The position numbers and the translations under genes are program-made. Under the pieces are notes generated by a model, which was not told where the DNA came from, searched no databases, and worked only from the letters and a program-made list of their open reading frames with translations. Positions 32,450 through 44,358 of a DNA stretch of 64,000 bases are shown here, piece after piece. The number at the start of each line of letters is the position of its first letter. Position 1 is the first letter of the stretch. The DNA is from Euclidia mi (Eukaryota > Arthropoda > Insecta > Lepidoptera > Erebidae). The stretch lies in assembly GCA_944739405.2 (NCBI GenBank), contig OX123183.2, positions 96,300,729-96,364,728 of the forward strand, in the 5' to 3' direction.

Positions 32450-33180
32450 CTGATAGGCTAGGTCACAATTTTGGTAGTCTTCTCAGTGAGTACACAAATC
32501 AGTGTGTTATAAATTATTGTAGGCCAGGGGATAGTTACAGTAGTTTAGTTAAACAGATTAAGTTAAACCCCTTAGATAAGAGGTACTACTCTTATTATTG
32601 TTTGGTAACAGTTTAACTGTAAAGAGACAGGACATCATAGAATGTGTTGAATTGTTATTAGAACTTAATTCCAAATTTAGTTGTAAATTTATTTTAGGTC
32701 CCTTGCCTTACTCAAATAACACATACAAAAAACATGCACATACACTCATTAAATATGTTATTGTATAACATAACTTGTCGTCATAGTGACGCAATATTGT
32801 TTTTTGACGCTAATAAATTTATTAGTAAATTTATTTTAACAAAAGATACAATGTATCTGCCATTTTATATTAAGCGACAAATTGCTAAGTTATTAGCATA
32901 CAATTTACAGCAAGGCAGAGAGCCTTGTGTTGACAATTTATTTGATAGGGTTAGTACATGTACTAACAATGTTTTTATTGACACATCTTGTGATTTAAAC
33001 TCCAAGATAGGACAACAGTTAGGCCCTTCTCTCACGAAGCTATTCAAATGCTACGGGACTGAGATGCAAACCATGATCGAATACCGGTATGCTACTCTTT
33101 ACCACACACGGTGCTTCGCTAATGAGACTATATTTTATCTTTTGAAGAACAACATTCGTACGACGATGTCTAGTGACTAG
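32450..33180 (+). pseudogene. Probable LINE ORF1 with SGNH-hydrolase-like remains
   Basis: Three successive frames read like one protein. RLGHNFGSLLSEYTNQCVIN leads into NYCRPGDSYSSLVKQI (32455-32580), then LLLFGNSLTVKRQDIIECVE and FILGPLPYSNNTYKKHAH, then the frame 32734-33180 with DANKFISKFILTKDTMYLP and a Cys/His-containing C-terminus. The spacing (block near the start, GN block, PLP block, late LTKD-x-x-YLP block) resembles the esterase domain in ORF1 of CR1-type LINEs, and a CR1/jockey-like endonuclease-RT follows 650 bp downstream. The GDS nucleophile block is not clearly preserved. Moderate to low certainty. Confidence 0.45.
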
Positions 33181-33189
33181 CGATGAAGA

Positions 33190-33425
33190 CAATTTTCTTC
33201 TGTATTTATATTACAAGAATAAACGAAAATATAAAAGAAGATTCTGGGTGCACCCGTATATCGAAAAAAATATCAATTGTAGGGCATTTGTCGAGGGACG
33301 AGTCGTCATTTTTATAGAATGTCAATAGAATCATATTATTATTTGAATCTTTATCTGAGAAATTATCTTGCCAACTATCTAAATAATAACCCCACTGCGT
33401 CGCTTCCTTGGGAATAAAATTATTG
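33190..33425 (+). pseudogene. PIF/Harbinger transposase remnant
   Basis: YYKNKRKYKRRFWVHPYIEK, then NCRAFV, and in another frame FYRMSIESYYYLNLYLRNYL. The order RRFWVHP...FYRMS.ESYYYL is typical of the start of Harbinger nuclease proteins. Only about 80 codons remain, with frame changes, and no DDE core was seen. Confidence 0.45.
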
Positions 33426-33795
33426 TGTATAAATTTAATGTTTACCTATAAATGACCTGTTATATTGTTTTTTTTCTAAATTTCAATCCACGCCTTTTAT
33501 GTAACATCTTTTCTTACGTACTCTGGCAGCTTATAATTATACAAACATGGAAAATTTTCTACCTCCTGCACAAAAATAATACTAAAAGTTTGTTCCGCCG
33601 CCATTTTGTAATGCGACGAATATCCTACTCGGGTAGCGTGCGACCAGCAAGACGGTAGCGTGCGACTGACATCAAACGCGTCGTCATAGCGTCTCGTCGT
33701 GTGCGAAATTAGCTGAATATGTATGGCGGCTACTCACAAGCGACGCATAGGATACGGGTACAAAACACAAATCGTTTTAGAGTCGCTTCGTGAGA
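33426..33795. other. No gene seen
   Basis: Short frames only. The part 33590-33790 is more GC-rich (ctcgggtagcgtgcgaccagc...) and may be 5' or inter-ORF sequence of the following LINE. Confidence 0.4.
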
Positions 33796-36364
33796 GAAGA
33801 GCCTTAGGCAGCAGTATTTGAAAATAGTACACCAAAACATGCAGGGCCTATCTGACAAAGAATTAGAGTTAAGTTTATTTCTAGAAAAATATGATGTTAA
33901 GGTTTTGCGCTTAACTGAACATTGGTTAAAGACCCATGAGCTTATTGTTATAAATGATTATTACACAGTGCAGAGTTCGTATATAAGAAAGCAGGCTATT
34001 AGAGGCGGTTCTCTCATGATGACTTCAAATTTATTAAAATGCAAAGAACGTAAAGATATTGTAAACTTATCTATTAAGCGCACTATTGAATTGTCCTGTA
34101 TGGAACTAGACTTATATATTGTAATTTGTGTATATCGACCCCCTTCTGTTGATTATAATGTATTTGAGACTGTTATGGAAGATGCTATTAATAAAATTAC
34201 ATGTAGCAGTAAGAATATTATAGTATGTGGTGATTTTAATATTAATATTTTAGAGAATTCTTCACAGTGTAATAGATTTCTGAATCTTTTTAAGTAATTT
34301 AATTTAAGTAACTTATTCTGTGAACCTACTAGCGTCTCTGCAATATCTTCAACTTGTTTGGATAACATATTTAGTTCTTGTGTTGCTAAAAACCCAGTCC
34401 CCTTCTGATCACCGTGGACAGATAGCTAGTTTTTCCTGTTCAACATAATTATGATAAATTACATACAGTAGAATGTAGGCCTCAAACTACCAATCATCTT
34501 ACACGTTTTAAAAACAATATTATCGCAAAACTCAATCCCTCAATATTGAACTCAGAAAATCCAAATACAATTTATAATTCACTTTTTGTACTAGTAAATA
34601 ATGCGTTTCAAAATACTTTCAAGAGTAAAACTGTCACAATAAAGGGTACTACCGGATCTTTTAACCAGTGGGCCACTATAGGTATACACAGAAGTAGAGT
34701 CAAATTGTTTTAATTATATGGTATGAAACAACATAGATTTGAAACACCTTTTCTAAATTATGTAAAAAACTACTCAAAAATTTTTAAACAAGTTTGTATT
34801 ATTTCAAAATCAAAATTTATTAGTGGTAAAATCAAGCAATCGACAAATATAATTAAAGAAACGTGGAGAATTATAAATAATGAAACTGGTAGAGCACGAC
34901 AACGGGAAAACCAATTTGAAATCCAAGATAACAATTTATTAATCACAGACAAATCTCAAGTAGCGCATAATATCTTCAATAGTTTCTTTGCGAACATACC
35001 TATAAAAACTACTAGCTCTTTACCATCTTCATCTTTAGATGCTGGAATTTTTTTGCTTAGCAGTGTACCTGAATGCAAGAGCGTGTTTAGATTCGAGCAC
35101 GTTACCCCGCGAGATATATTGATCGCATATAATTCAATTAATATTAAAAATACCGGCGACTTTTGGGGCATTTCAATTTAAATTTTAGGTACTATAGTTG
35201 AGACTGTTCTGCCTTACCTCTCTATAATTTTTAACCAATGTTTTGACCTAGGCGTATTTCTGGATTTTATGAAATTAAGTAAAATCATACCTTTATTCAA
35301 ATCTGGCAGTAAACATGACATAAATAATTTTAGGCCAATCTCTATCTTGCCGGCATTTAGTAAAATATTTGAAAAGATTTTCTTAAAGCAGCTATTAAGA
35401 CACTTTAATTTAAATAGTCTGCCTCACAAAGATCAATACGGATTTACTTAAGGTAGATCCACTACTGATGCGGGTGTTGCTCTCATAAAACACGTTTATA
35501 ATGCTTGGGAGTCGTCTGAAAATGCTATCGGAGAATTCTGTGACCTCGCAAAAGCATTTGATTGCGTTCATCACGACACACTGCTTCGTAAGCGCCGCCA
35601 CTACGGCGCGGCGTAGAGGAAACCGCACTTAGTATTGTCGAGTCGTACCTGCGGCAGAGATTTCAGTGCGTCGATGTAAATAGCACTACATCCTCTAAAT
35701 TACCTATAGAGTTAGGCGTTCCACAAGGTTCAATTTTAGGTCCTTTTCTATTCCTTGTATATATTAATGACTTACCTTTTGATTTAAAAAACATCTATGA
35801 TGTTGTACTTTTTGCAGATGATACGTGACTTATTTTTAAAGATGACAGGAATAGGAATCAATTTGATGATGTAAATAATGCACTTATACAGGTTACACAA
35901 TGGTTTACAGTAAACAACCTAGTACTTAATTCTAAAAAAGCTAAATGCGTTAAATTTGCTTTACCTAACGTTAGACAACTGGGACCTAATATTATGCTAG
36001 ATAGGGAGGAACTTGACACAGTTGACTCGACAGTGTTTCTTCTAGATAATAAGTTACAATGGGGTGCACATATAGCATGTCTCTCAAGAAAGCTCAGTTC
36101 TGCTGCGTATGCTGTCAGAAAAGTTAGACAACTTACTGATGTCGACACGGCTCGTTTAGTGTATTTTAGCTATTTTCATAGTGTCATGTCCTACGGCATT
36201 TTGTTATGGGGCAAAGCTGCGGATATCCAGAATATTTTCGTACTACTGAACGAGCGGTACGAGCAATATACATGTTAGGTGCAAAAGATACTCTTAGGGA
36301 ACGCTTTAAGTCTATAGGGATTCTTACAGTAGCCTCGTAATTTTTATTTGCTAATATATTGTAT
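33796..36364 (+). pseudogene. CR1/jockey-like LINE endonuclease and reverse transcriptase (many lesions)
   Basis: Endonuclease: KIVHQNMQGLSDKELELSLF, LTEHWLK, ICVYRPPSVDY and VCGDFNINIL (33818-34297). RT: KIIPLFKSGSKHDINNFRPI, then LPHKDQYGFT with a TAA (CAA or AAA origin) before GRSTTDAGVALIKH, CDLAKAFDCVHHDTLL, GVPQGSILGPFLFLVYINDL and VVLFADDT. The C-terminus YFHSVMSYGILLWGKAADIQ follows to about 36360. At least five stops and several frame changes. It is cut at 36364 by the second Ty3/Gypsy element. The same family lies at 49585-50170. Confidence 0.8.
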
Positions 36365-36812
36365 TGTTACGAGCTGGGGTTCGGTGATAAATTATATACA
36401 CTTTGCCAGAAAAACTGCACTTTATTCACTAACACAATAACACTAGATACACACACTTAATTTTTCAACATTAATAAAAACACACTTATTTCGAACACTT
36501 TTCCACTTCACTAAACACTTCCAAATTACTTCCCTTCGCTTCTTGTTTATCGCTCCGATATTCAATTGTAACTGTCTCTGTGTCGCGCGTTTACGCGGTA
36601 TTTATACCGGCCGGAACACATAACTAGCCTTTTCGAGACGACTCACGAAATTTCTGGTAACGTGTAACGTGTTTCTAGATTTGTGTAATTGTTCTATTTA
36701 CACCAACGCCATCTATTAGGGGATAGATGAAACAGCTTTAAACAACCGATACATCTAATCTCATCTAGTTCTCCCATTCACTGATAGATGGCGTTATTTT
36801 CAATTCGTAACA
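36365..36812 (-). repeat. 3' LTR of the second Ty3/Gypsy element
   Basis: TGTTACGAGCTGGGGTTCGG...CAATTCGTAACA. The right side (minus-strand view, upstream) is the purine tract AGTGGGAGGCCG at 36813-36824, which touches the integrase stop. Confidence 0.9.
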
Positions 36813-36823
36813 CGGCCTCCCAC

Positions 36824-38930
36824 TTAAACGTGTTCGTCTCGAACATCGTTGGACCCATAGTAACGAGCCAACCGGTCCACATGAACTATCTTCGGTGCAC
36901 CTCGCGACCCCTTCTGGATTCGATAGGTGACGTCGTTCATCCTGGTAATTATGCGATATGGGCCGTCCTATCTGGCTTGTAACTTAGGCGATTTTCCTTT
37001 GCTTCGTACTGGGTTATGAAGCCACACCAATGATCCCTCATCGAAGCCTTTGTTGTTCGCCTTCCGATCGTAGCGAGTCTTCATCTTCTTAGACATCTGT
37101 TGTCCTGACTCCCTGATGTGCTGGTGTTACTCCTGTGGTTCGTGGACCGCACTGCGATATGACAGAAGGAATGGTTGGATGTGCTTGTCCCAATCTCTTT
37201 GTTTGCTCTCCACGACCTTCGCCGGGTACCTTTCCAGTGATTGGTTAAATCGTTCAACCATGCCATCTGATTGCGGGTGATAAGCCGTGGTCCTGGTTTT
37301 ATGTGCACCCATCACACGACAAGTCTCCTTGAACACCTCGGATTCGAAGTTCCGGCCTTGATCGCTGTGGATTTCCAAGGGTACCCCGAATCGACAAAAG
37401 ACTTCATGCACCAGCTTCTCGGCCACTGTGGTAGCTTCTTGATTTGGGATTGCAAACACTTCAGGCCACTTCGTGAAGTAATCCATCACAACCAAGAAGT
37501 ATTTGTTTCCATCCTGGCTCTCGGGAAACGGCCCAGCGACATCCAAGGCTATGCGCTCCCATGGGGCTCCCACATTGTACACCTTTAATGCACCTCTGCT
37601 TCGAGTATGTGGCCCCTTGATAGCCGCACAACTGGTGCATTTGCGGCACCAATCCTCGACGTCATCCCGACAGTGGAGCCAATAAAACCGCTCCCGGATC
37701 TTAGTAAGGGTCTTCTTAACTCCCATGTGACCTCCCGAAGCACCATTGTGATAGAGCTGCAAGATTTCCGGCACCTTAGTTTTGGGCACTACCATTTGCA
37801 AATGGCACTGGTTACCGCGAGCATTTTCCCATTTGCGGCACAGAACTCCATCCTGGACGACCAAGCTTTCCCACTGTGCCCAATAACTCTTGGTGATAGG
37901 GCTCATTGCTGCGATATCACTCCACTTGGGCCTAGGCGCGTCTGATTTCTTCCATTCAAGAATCGGCAGTACATCCTTGTCATCTTGCTGAGCACTCTGC
38001 AAAGCTTCTCTCCATTCGTTGCTTAGATCCGTCTTTAACATCCTCACTAGCGCTGCCTGCTTTGTTTCCTGTCGGCTACAGTGCTTGCACTGGTCGGGAC
38101 ACGGCCTACGCGATATGGCATCTGCGTTACCATGGGACTTGCCGCTGCGATGTTGTATTACAAAATCAAACTCTTGCAGTAGTTCAATCCATCTGGCTAC
38201 TTGTCCTTCTGGGTCCTTAAATTGAAGTAGCCATTTCAGCGCAGCGTGGTCGGTTCGCAGGTGGAATTTACGTCCCAACAAATATTTGTTGAAATGCTGC
38301 AATGTCTTTACTACAGCCAAGAGTTCCCGCCGGGTGACGCAGTAGTTTCTTTCAGGTTTGGATAAGGCCTTGCTGAAGCATGCTATAACAACTTCTTGAT
38401 CACCTTTCTTTTGTGATAGCACGCCGCCAATTCCGGTGTTACTGGCATCTGTGTCAACTATGAATTCATGCTCCTTGTCAGGGTAGCCTAAAATAGGTGC
38501 AGTACACAGATGTTCCTTGAGCTTCTGGAATGCAACATCACAGCTCTCATTCCAACAGAACTGTACTTTGTCTTCGGTGAGCGTATGAAGAGGTCGAGCA
38601 ATGTCAGCAAAGTTCTTCACAAACCGTCGGTAGTAGGAGCATAATCCGAGGAATGCTCTGACCTGCGTTTTGTTCTCTGGAACTGGCAATTCCTTCACGG
38701 CAATGATCTTATCCGGGTCAGTTTGAATACCGTTCTCCGAGACCACATGTCCTAGAAAGTTCTCAAAGACTCAGCTTCAAATTAGCTCCTCGTATCTTTG
38801 ACAGCACTTGCTCCAAGTTTCGAAGGTGATCCTGGAAGGTGCGCTCCACGATGATGATGTCATCCAAGTAGACCAGGCAGGCGTCTCCAATCAGTCCCAT
38901 GAGCACTCGCTCCATCAGTCAAACTCAAAC
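36824..38930 (-). pseudogene. pol: Ty3/Gypsy pol: end of RT, RNase H and integrase
   Basis: On the minus strand, from 38930: MERVLMGLIGDACLVYLDDI (active-site YLDD), a small frame-changing deletion near 38765, then GHVVSENGIQTDPDK and FLGLCSYYRRFVKNFADIAR. RNase H follows (FIVDTDASNTGIGGVLSQKK, TDHAALKWLL), then the integrase zinc domain (GGHMGVKKTL...CRKCTSCAAIK) and core (Asp in LDVAGPFPESQ, Asp in IHSDQGRNFES, Glu in GMVERFN). After HEPQE there is a TAA (37127-37129) with part of the C-domain missing. The same frame goes on with KMKTRYDRKANNKGF, a TAG at 36968-36970, and the final TAA at 36824-36826. Dead. Confidence 0.88.
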
Positions 38931-39524
38931 TCAAAATCCTTTATTCATCTAGATCACAAAGTGACACTTATGAACGTCAAATTTAAACATTATTACTGTA
39001 TGCTTCTACATTTACATTTACTGCCACGTTCGCAATGCAATAGGTAGAACCATGAGAAAGAACGGGCAATAAAACTCACGGTCACTCTTTTTCAACGCCA
39101 GGTTTTTAATAATACATAACAATTAAACTTTTGTAAGGTGCTGCAACTGTTATACCTTCTATGTTACTTGTATATATTTACTTTACATGATACTCAAGCA
39201 TAATCAAGTTAAATTTTGATGTTCATTTCGTTAGCCTCCTGAACATTGACATGGTGAAACAGGAGCATCCACTTACATTATGCACCTAACAATGCTGGCA
39301 ATCCGCGCAAATGTTCAGAACCATGATGGAAATGATGAAGTTAAATATAAATAAAAAAATATACCAGCCCATAAGACCGCCATCGACCAGTCATCGCAAG
39401 TAGCACCCGTTCACGAGTATGACGCATGTGCCAGCCATCATCCCTCTCGCCATATCAGAGGGACAGGGATGACCCGACACACGACGCCACCACAAGTAAT
39501 GACATTTACATAGTCTCTCAAAAG
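38926..39524 (-). mobile_element. LINE 3' end inserted in the RT of the second Ty3/Gypsy element
   Basis: About 600 bp without coding, nearly the same as 48644-49240. On the minus strand it ends in a polyA-signal-like AATAAAGGATTTTGAG followed by TTTGAGT units, typical of CR1-like LINE 3' ends. It separates RT block ...NAPATFERL (39525 onward) from MERVLMGL (38930). A short shared GACT..ATG at both junctions may be the target duplication. Confidence 0.75.
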
Positions 39525-40720
39525 TAGCCGGAGCGTTGCACAATCCAAAGGGCATGACGTTAAATTGCCATAATCCTTTGCCTGTGGAGAATGCCGTCTA
39601 TTCCTTGTCTTGGGAATCTATTTCCACCTGCCAGTAGCCACTTTTTAGGTCTAAGGTAGAAAACCACTTCATCCTCGTCAGCGTACCCAGTGTGTCATCG
39701 ATCCTTGGCAGCGGATAGCTGTCCTTCTTCGTGATGTCATTTAATCGGCGGTAGTCTACACAGAAGCGCATGCTGCCATCCTTTTTCTTAACTAACACCA
39801 CCGGAGAGCACCACGGGCTGGACGAAGGCTCGATTACGCCTTCTTTCACCATACCGTCGATCATAGCTTCCACTTCACGTTCCTGTGCCACTGGCACACG
39901 TCTTGGTCGCTGGCGAATCGGTGCTTCACTTCCCGTGGTTATTTTGTGCTGGACTAGTGCTTTCTTCTCTATGTCGGCATCACTGGTCGGGAAAATATCG
40001 GCGAACCGGTTTAACATCTTCTGAGCCTCGGTTTTCTCTTCCTCCGACAGGGTACATTGGCAGTCCTCTAAAAGTGTAGACACGTCGAATCGTGCACCTT
40101 GAACCTTGGCACTGGTAGGTTGCTCTTGACATCTACGCATCCAAGGCGCTCCTTCATAGGTGCCCAATTCCGTCCCTTTCTTGAGCGACACTTCCTTGTC
40201 ACTTGCATTCAGTGCGCGTACTGATGAAACTTTGGTACCCCTTACCAAGGTTCGTGCAATCTTCCACGAGTCCTCTTTCTCTAGGCCTTCGATTAGTACG
40301 CAGCGGTTCCCTCAACCAGAATTCCCTGGTGAACAAACTGGTACAACCGTTTCCGACCACGGTTGAAGAATGACATTCTTCAGGCAGTACACTTTTCCTG
40401 AAGTTGCACCTTCCATGAAGACTTCTTCCGAGCCACACTTCAAGACTCCTTGGTTAACATCGATCTCGCAGCGATACTTCCGCATGAAGTCTAGGCCTAA
40501 GATGCAGTCGTCCACGATATCGGCCACGATGGCTTTGTAAACTTTGTTGCCTAGCTTCAGATCCACCTCCATTTCACCTCGGACGGTTATGTGCTGACCG
40601 GTAGCTGTTCTCAGATTCACACATTCATTGTTCCTAAAGCAGCCCCGAAGAACCCGTCTTGCCAGATGGAAACCGACGACTGTCCGAGAAGCACCCGTGT
40701 CCTATGTCAACTTGCATGGT
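39525..40720 (-). pseudogene. pol: Ty3/Gypsy protease and first half of RT (stops and a frame change)
   Basis: Protease: DTGASRTVVGFHLARRVLRG at about 40700 in a frame one base off from the upstream codons, then LGLDFMRKYRCEIDV (flap) at about 40500. A TGA at 40312-40314 interrupts the frame, which continues with IARTLVRGTKVSSVRALN. RT: EAMIDGMVKEGVIEPSSSPW, SPVVLVKKKDGSMRFCVDYR and WFSTLDLKSGYWQVEI, then a TAG at 39598-39600 (Lys codon origin), and GLWQFNVMPFGLCNAPATF. The YLDD half lies beyond the inserted LINE tail. Confidence 0.88.
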
Positions 40721-40832
40721 GTTCTGTTAATTTCGCCTTCGATGATCAGGCTGTTCCCGTCACATGATTGCGAGATCGAGATACTTGGTGCTCTTCCATT
40801 ACCAGCCAGCACCCGCCCCGCAGTCCTGGCTT

Positions 40833-42155
40833 CTACTCGTTTCCCTGCTCTCGCTGCCTGGCAGGCACATCAGGCGACCCCTTTGGTGGAGACAGGGTGT
40901 CACCAGGCTGCCTACGCTTTGGGCAGCTCAAGCGGATATGGCCTCTTTCTCCGCAGTTGTAGCACCGAGGTGACGACACAACTTCCCTGATGCCGTGACC
41001 TCGGTCGTCGCGTCGCACTGCTTCCACCTCCAGAGCGTGGGCTAAGGCGTCCTTGAGGTCCTTGAAGTGCCCAAGCCTCACTGCTGCTCTTACCTCCAGG
41101 TCCCGGATCCCATCCGTAAACGCCTGTACGAGGTTCCCGTCAATAAGCGCAGGAGACGACTGGTATGCCTTCCTGACCAGCTTTTCCACCTCTAGAGCCC
41201 ACTGCTGCAGAGTTTCTCCGGTGCGTTGCGTCCTGTCCTTCAGCTGAGCACGATACACATGTCCGAGGTGCGCGTCTCCGTACCTCGCCTCCAGCGCCTC
41301 CAGAAGCTGCTCGTAGGTGACGTCTTGTCCGAGTGCCTCCAACAGTGTCAAGGCCTGGTCGCGAAGGCCCAAGGTTAGGGCGGTTAAGGCCTGTTCTTTA
41401 TTCCACCCATTTGATGGCATCACAGCCTCGAACTGGATCTTGTATGCCGACCATGATGACGAGCCATCAAATGGTGGAACCTTAAATCCACGAGGTGAGG
41501 GCGCTACAGCCGCTGGTGTCACTTCGAGCCCAGGCAACTTCTTCTCCACTTCAGCAACACAGGTCTCGTGGTGGTCGTGTACACGCTTCTCTATAAAGGC
41601 GACGCGAGTCTCAAGCTTGTCGTGTACGACCATCTCTACGTCGCTGATACGGGCTTCGTGCTGCTGAAGTACCTCCTTGACCGCCTTCAAGTCCTACCCT
41701 ACAGCGGCGCTGAGGTCCTTCATAAGCACCACCTGCTCTTCTAGGTGGCGCGCGTGCTCCTCCTAGTCGCGCTGGAGCTGTTCTTCTAGGCGGCGCGCGT
41801 GCTCCTCTTGACGGCGAGCCTGCTCCTCCTTGTCGCGCTGAAGCTGTTCCTCCAGGCGGCGCGCATGCTCCTCTTGACGGCGAGCCTGCTCCTCCTGACG
41901 GCGCGCGTGCTCCTCCTGACGGCGGGCCTGCTCCTCTTGACGGCGGGCCTGCTCCTGCATGAACGCAATCAGAGCCGCGATGTCGGGCACCGGCACGGAG
42001 TGTGAGGCGCTTGCAGGCTCCACTGCAGCCGCGGAGTCGCCTAGTCCGCCAGACGATGGAGTAGGAACGTCTCCGAAGCGTCTCTGGCCCAGGTCTTGCT
42101 GGCGCTGGTTCCTGGTGCGCACTCCTTCAGTTTCTTCTTTCGGCATAACTGGCAT
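40833..42155 (-). pseudogene. gag: Ty3/Gypsy Gag with Arg/Gln/Glu repeats and zinc knuckle (two nonsense codons)
   Basis: Starts at the ATG at 42155 (MPVMPKEETEGVRTRNQRQQ). There follow about twelve RRQEE(Q/H)A-type heptads, predicted to form a long coiled coil, with TAG at 41763-41765 and TAG at 41694-41696 in the same frame. The capsid-like part follows (FKVPPFDGSSSWSAYKIQFE, LEALEARYGDAHLGHVYRAQ) and one CCHC knuckle CYNCGERGHIRLSC near the end. Forms the particle in working copies. Confidence 0.88.
41763..41960. repeat. 21 bp-type tandem repeats in gag
   Basis: Repeated cctcttgacggcgagcctgc / cctcctgacggcgcgcgtgc units encode RRQEEQA and RRQEEHA heptads on the minus strand. Opposite-strand Leu-rich frames are shadows. 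Confidence 0.85.
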
Positions 42156-42168
42156 AATTTATCCCTTT

Positions 42169-42180
42169 CTTCTGACACCA
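42169..42180 (-). promoter_or_regulatory. Primer binding site, tRNA-Leu type
   Basis: Plus strand cttctgacacca, 12 bases shared with the PBS of the first LTR element, and again 3 nt from the LTR (42184). Upstream bases (atcccttt) deviate from the tRNA. Confidence 0.7.
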
Positions 42181-42183
42181 ATT

Positions 42184-43496
42184 TGTTACGAGCTGGGGTT
42201 CGGTGATAAATTATATACACTATGCCAGAAAAACTGCACTTTATTCACTAACACAATGACACTAGATACACACACTTAATTTTTCAACACTAATAAAAAC
42301 ACACTTATTTCGAACACTTTTCCACTTCACTAAACACTTCCGAATTACTTCCCTTCGCTTCTTGTTTATCGCTCCGATATTCAATTGTAACTGTCTCTGT
42401 GTCGCGCGTTTACGCGGTATTTATACCGGCCGGAACACATAACCAGCCTTTTCGAGACGACTCACGAAATTTCTGGTAACGTGTAACGTGTTTCTAGCAG
42501 AGGCGGCTCGTGAAAGATTATATTGGGTGTTCACTAAAAAAAAAAGATGAAACTGCTTACCATTTATTTTGTGAATGCTTTTACAATTAAATAGTAAGAA
42601 AGATGACGTGCTAAATCATCGATACCTACCTGAACCGTCCACGCAGTATCAACTCCGGCGCCACTAAACAAAATACACGGAATACAAAACAGCTTCTTAC
42701 TTCCTTTGCAATTTCGCAACCACATAACCAAAGCGTTTTATCATATTGGTCGTTTTTTTAGGTTTTTCACAGTTTTTTATAAAGTTTACGCTGTTATATT
42801 CCATATTAGTTACACAATTTAACTGTCTTTCTTAAACATATACACACAATCACACATACAATTAACTATATTTTAAACACCAATCCTTTTCTAATTACCA
42901 ACACACTTGCAGAGAAATGTTTTACTTTTGTTTACATTCAAATGATACCGACAAAACACTATTTAAAAAAACGGTGCACACGTTTTAATTTTTTTTCGTG
43001 ACAAATGGTCATATCATTTAGTCAGGTAATATATTCGCGCATGCGTCAAGCTAGCCAGGAACGGCGCTCCGTATTTGGCTTATTTCTCATACAAATCTTT
43101 TGTCTCACGCGCCCAGCGCATAGTACGCTCTCTCTTTCGCACTCATTACATTTCAGTATTAAGCGTTGTACTAAGCTTTCGTCAACGAAGAGCGCTGGTA
43201 TGAGCGCTCCACTCAACAAAAATACCTATGTATGTTTCAAGACTGTTGACAAAATTATGATAAACAGCTTAGTAGTCAAATACTTATTTGTGGATATGCA
43301 TTAGGTATAGAAAAGAGAATAGCTGTGTATTAAAATATTGAGTATGTTTATAGAAAAAGTTTATATGCGTTGTATAGGTACATATATTTTATAATTTTGG
43401 GAGTTCACTGCTCCCGCGCTCCTTTGAACGATTAAATCTAGAAACATTTGTTGTGTAATTGTTCTATTTACACCAACGCTATCTATTAGAGGATAG
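42184..43496 (-). repeat. 5' LTR of the second Ty3/Gypsy element, interrupted and truncated
   Basis: 42184-42497 matches 36365-36678 of the left LTR with few substitutions; 43451-43496 matches the following LTR bases up to ggatag. The last roughly 115 bp of the LTR are missing. Confidence 0.85.
42498..43450. mobile_element. DNA-transposon-like insertion in the LTR (possibly hAT, non-autonomous)
   Basis: About 950 bp. The left end cagaggcggctcgtgaaag looks like a hAT-type terminus. The right side contains ctcccgcgctcctttg, whose reverse complement also begins CA-AGG. No transposase frame. Flanks show gtttctag on the left and its inverse ctagaaac on the right, so the right border seems rearranged and the classification is weak. 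Confidence 0.5.
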
Positions 43497-43690
43497 GACA
43501 GCAATCTCGTAAAAGCAGAAAAGGAGAAGGAGTTCAAATATTTCGGCCCAGCTCATGAGATTGTCGATATGTGGGATGTGAACTTGATCATTGTGCCGAT
43601 AGTTGTGTCAGTAAATGGACTAATCGCCAAGAGCCTTTACCAACATCTAAAGATGCTCGCACTAGGCAGCAGAAAAACTAATATTTTTAA
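43497..43690 (+). pseudogene. LINE C-terminal fragment
   Basis: From 43517 the frame reads EKEFKYFGPAHEIVDMWDVN, then IIVPIVVSVNGLIAKSLYQH and LKMLALGS. This pattern (K-x-L/F-x-x-E...IVPIVVS..G.IPKSL) is the usual end of many insect non-LTR RT proteins. Only about 60 codons are left. It does not continue the LINE on the other side of the LTR element. Confidence 0.65.
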
Positions 43691-44358
43691 CAACAACACT
43701 TTTTGAGTTCGGTGCCAGTTAGAAGTACGTACAAAATTTTATTTTCTTTCTTACTCACCATGCGGGCTCCTGGTTTAATTCTTTTAAATTATTTTATTCC
43801 TCACTTATTTTAGACCTAGGCGTATCTATAAGGGCGTAATTAATTTGACCTGTATATATAATATGATTTTGTATAGGCATGAGATATACCTGCTACATTC
43901 CATACCCGGCCTCACGGGTACGGGTATGGCCATGCACCCAGTACAGAAACCCAGTATTAAAATACCTATAGGTATTTTCAGGGCAGGTCTTTGACGGCTT
44001 CCTTTGGGGGACCCGCTCTTTCCAGTTATTTAGGTTTTTGAGACTATACTTTATTACTTTAAACGAGGAATACATACCTATATATTTAGATAGAGTTTGG
44101 CTTGGTAAGTTTATCTACATAGTTAGATTGCCCGGGAAAACGCCACAAAAAATGATAATTTCTTAAATTGTAAGAACTTTAAAAAACATCAAAACAGTTC
44201 AAAATAAAATTGTCGACCTAAGTACAAACACCTAATATCATCTTATATTTTCATCCACTCTAAAATCACCTCTATCTTCTTAAGCAAACAATCCTTTTTC
44301 GTCAAAAGTCATTGAAACACTGCTCTCTAACATTATTTACGCAATTAACTTCTTTATC
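43691..44358. other. No gene seen
   Basis: AT-rich. Contains a direct hairpin-like phrase ccggcctcacgggtacgggtatgg, but nothing that can be named. Confidence 0.5.

Larger units (their letters stand above)
36365..43496 (-). mobile_element. Second Ty3/Gypsy retrotransposon, defective
   Basis: Minus-strand element with gag, protease, RT, RNase H and integrase but no env. Left LTR 36365-36812 (448 bp). The right LTR starts at 42184, is opened by an insertion at 42498-43450, and is cut short at 43496. The left flank is a CR1/jockey-like LINE, the right flank a different LINE piece, so the right border has been lost and no target duplication can be read. Stops occur in gag, protease, RT and integrase. 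Confidence 0.9.

Noticed and set aside
41799..42005. Leu-rich plus-strand frame as a signal or membrane protein
   Set aside because: Antisense of the Arg/Gln/Glu heptads of gag.
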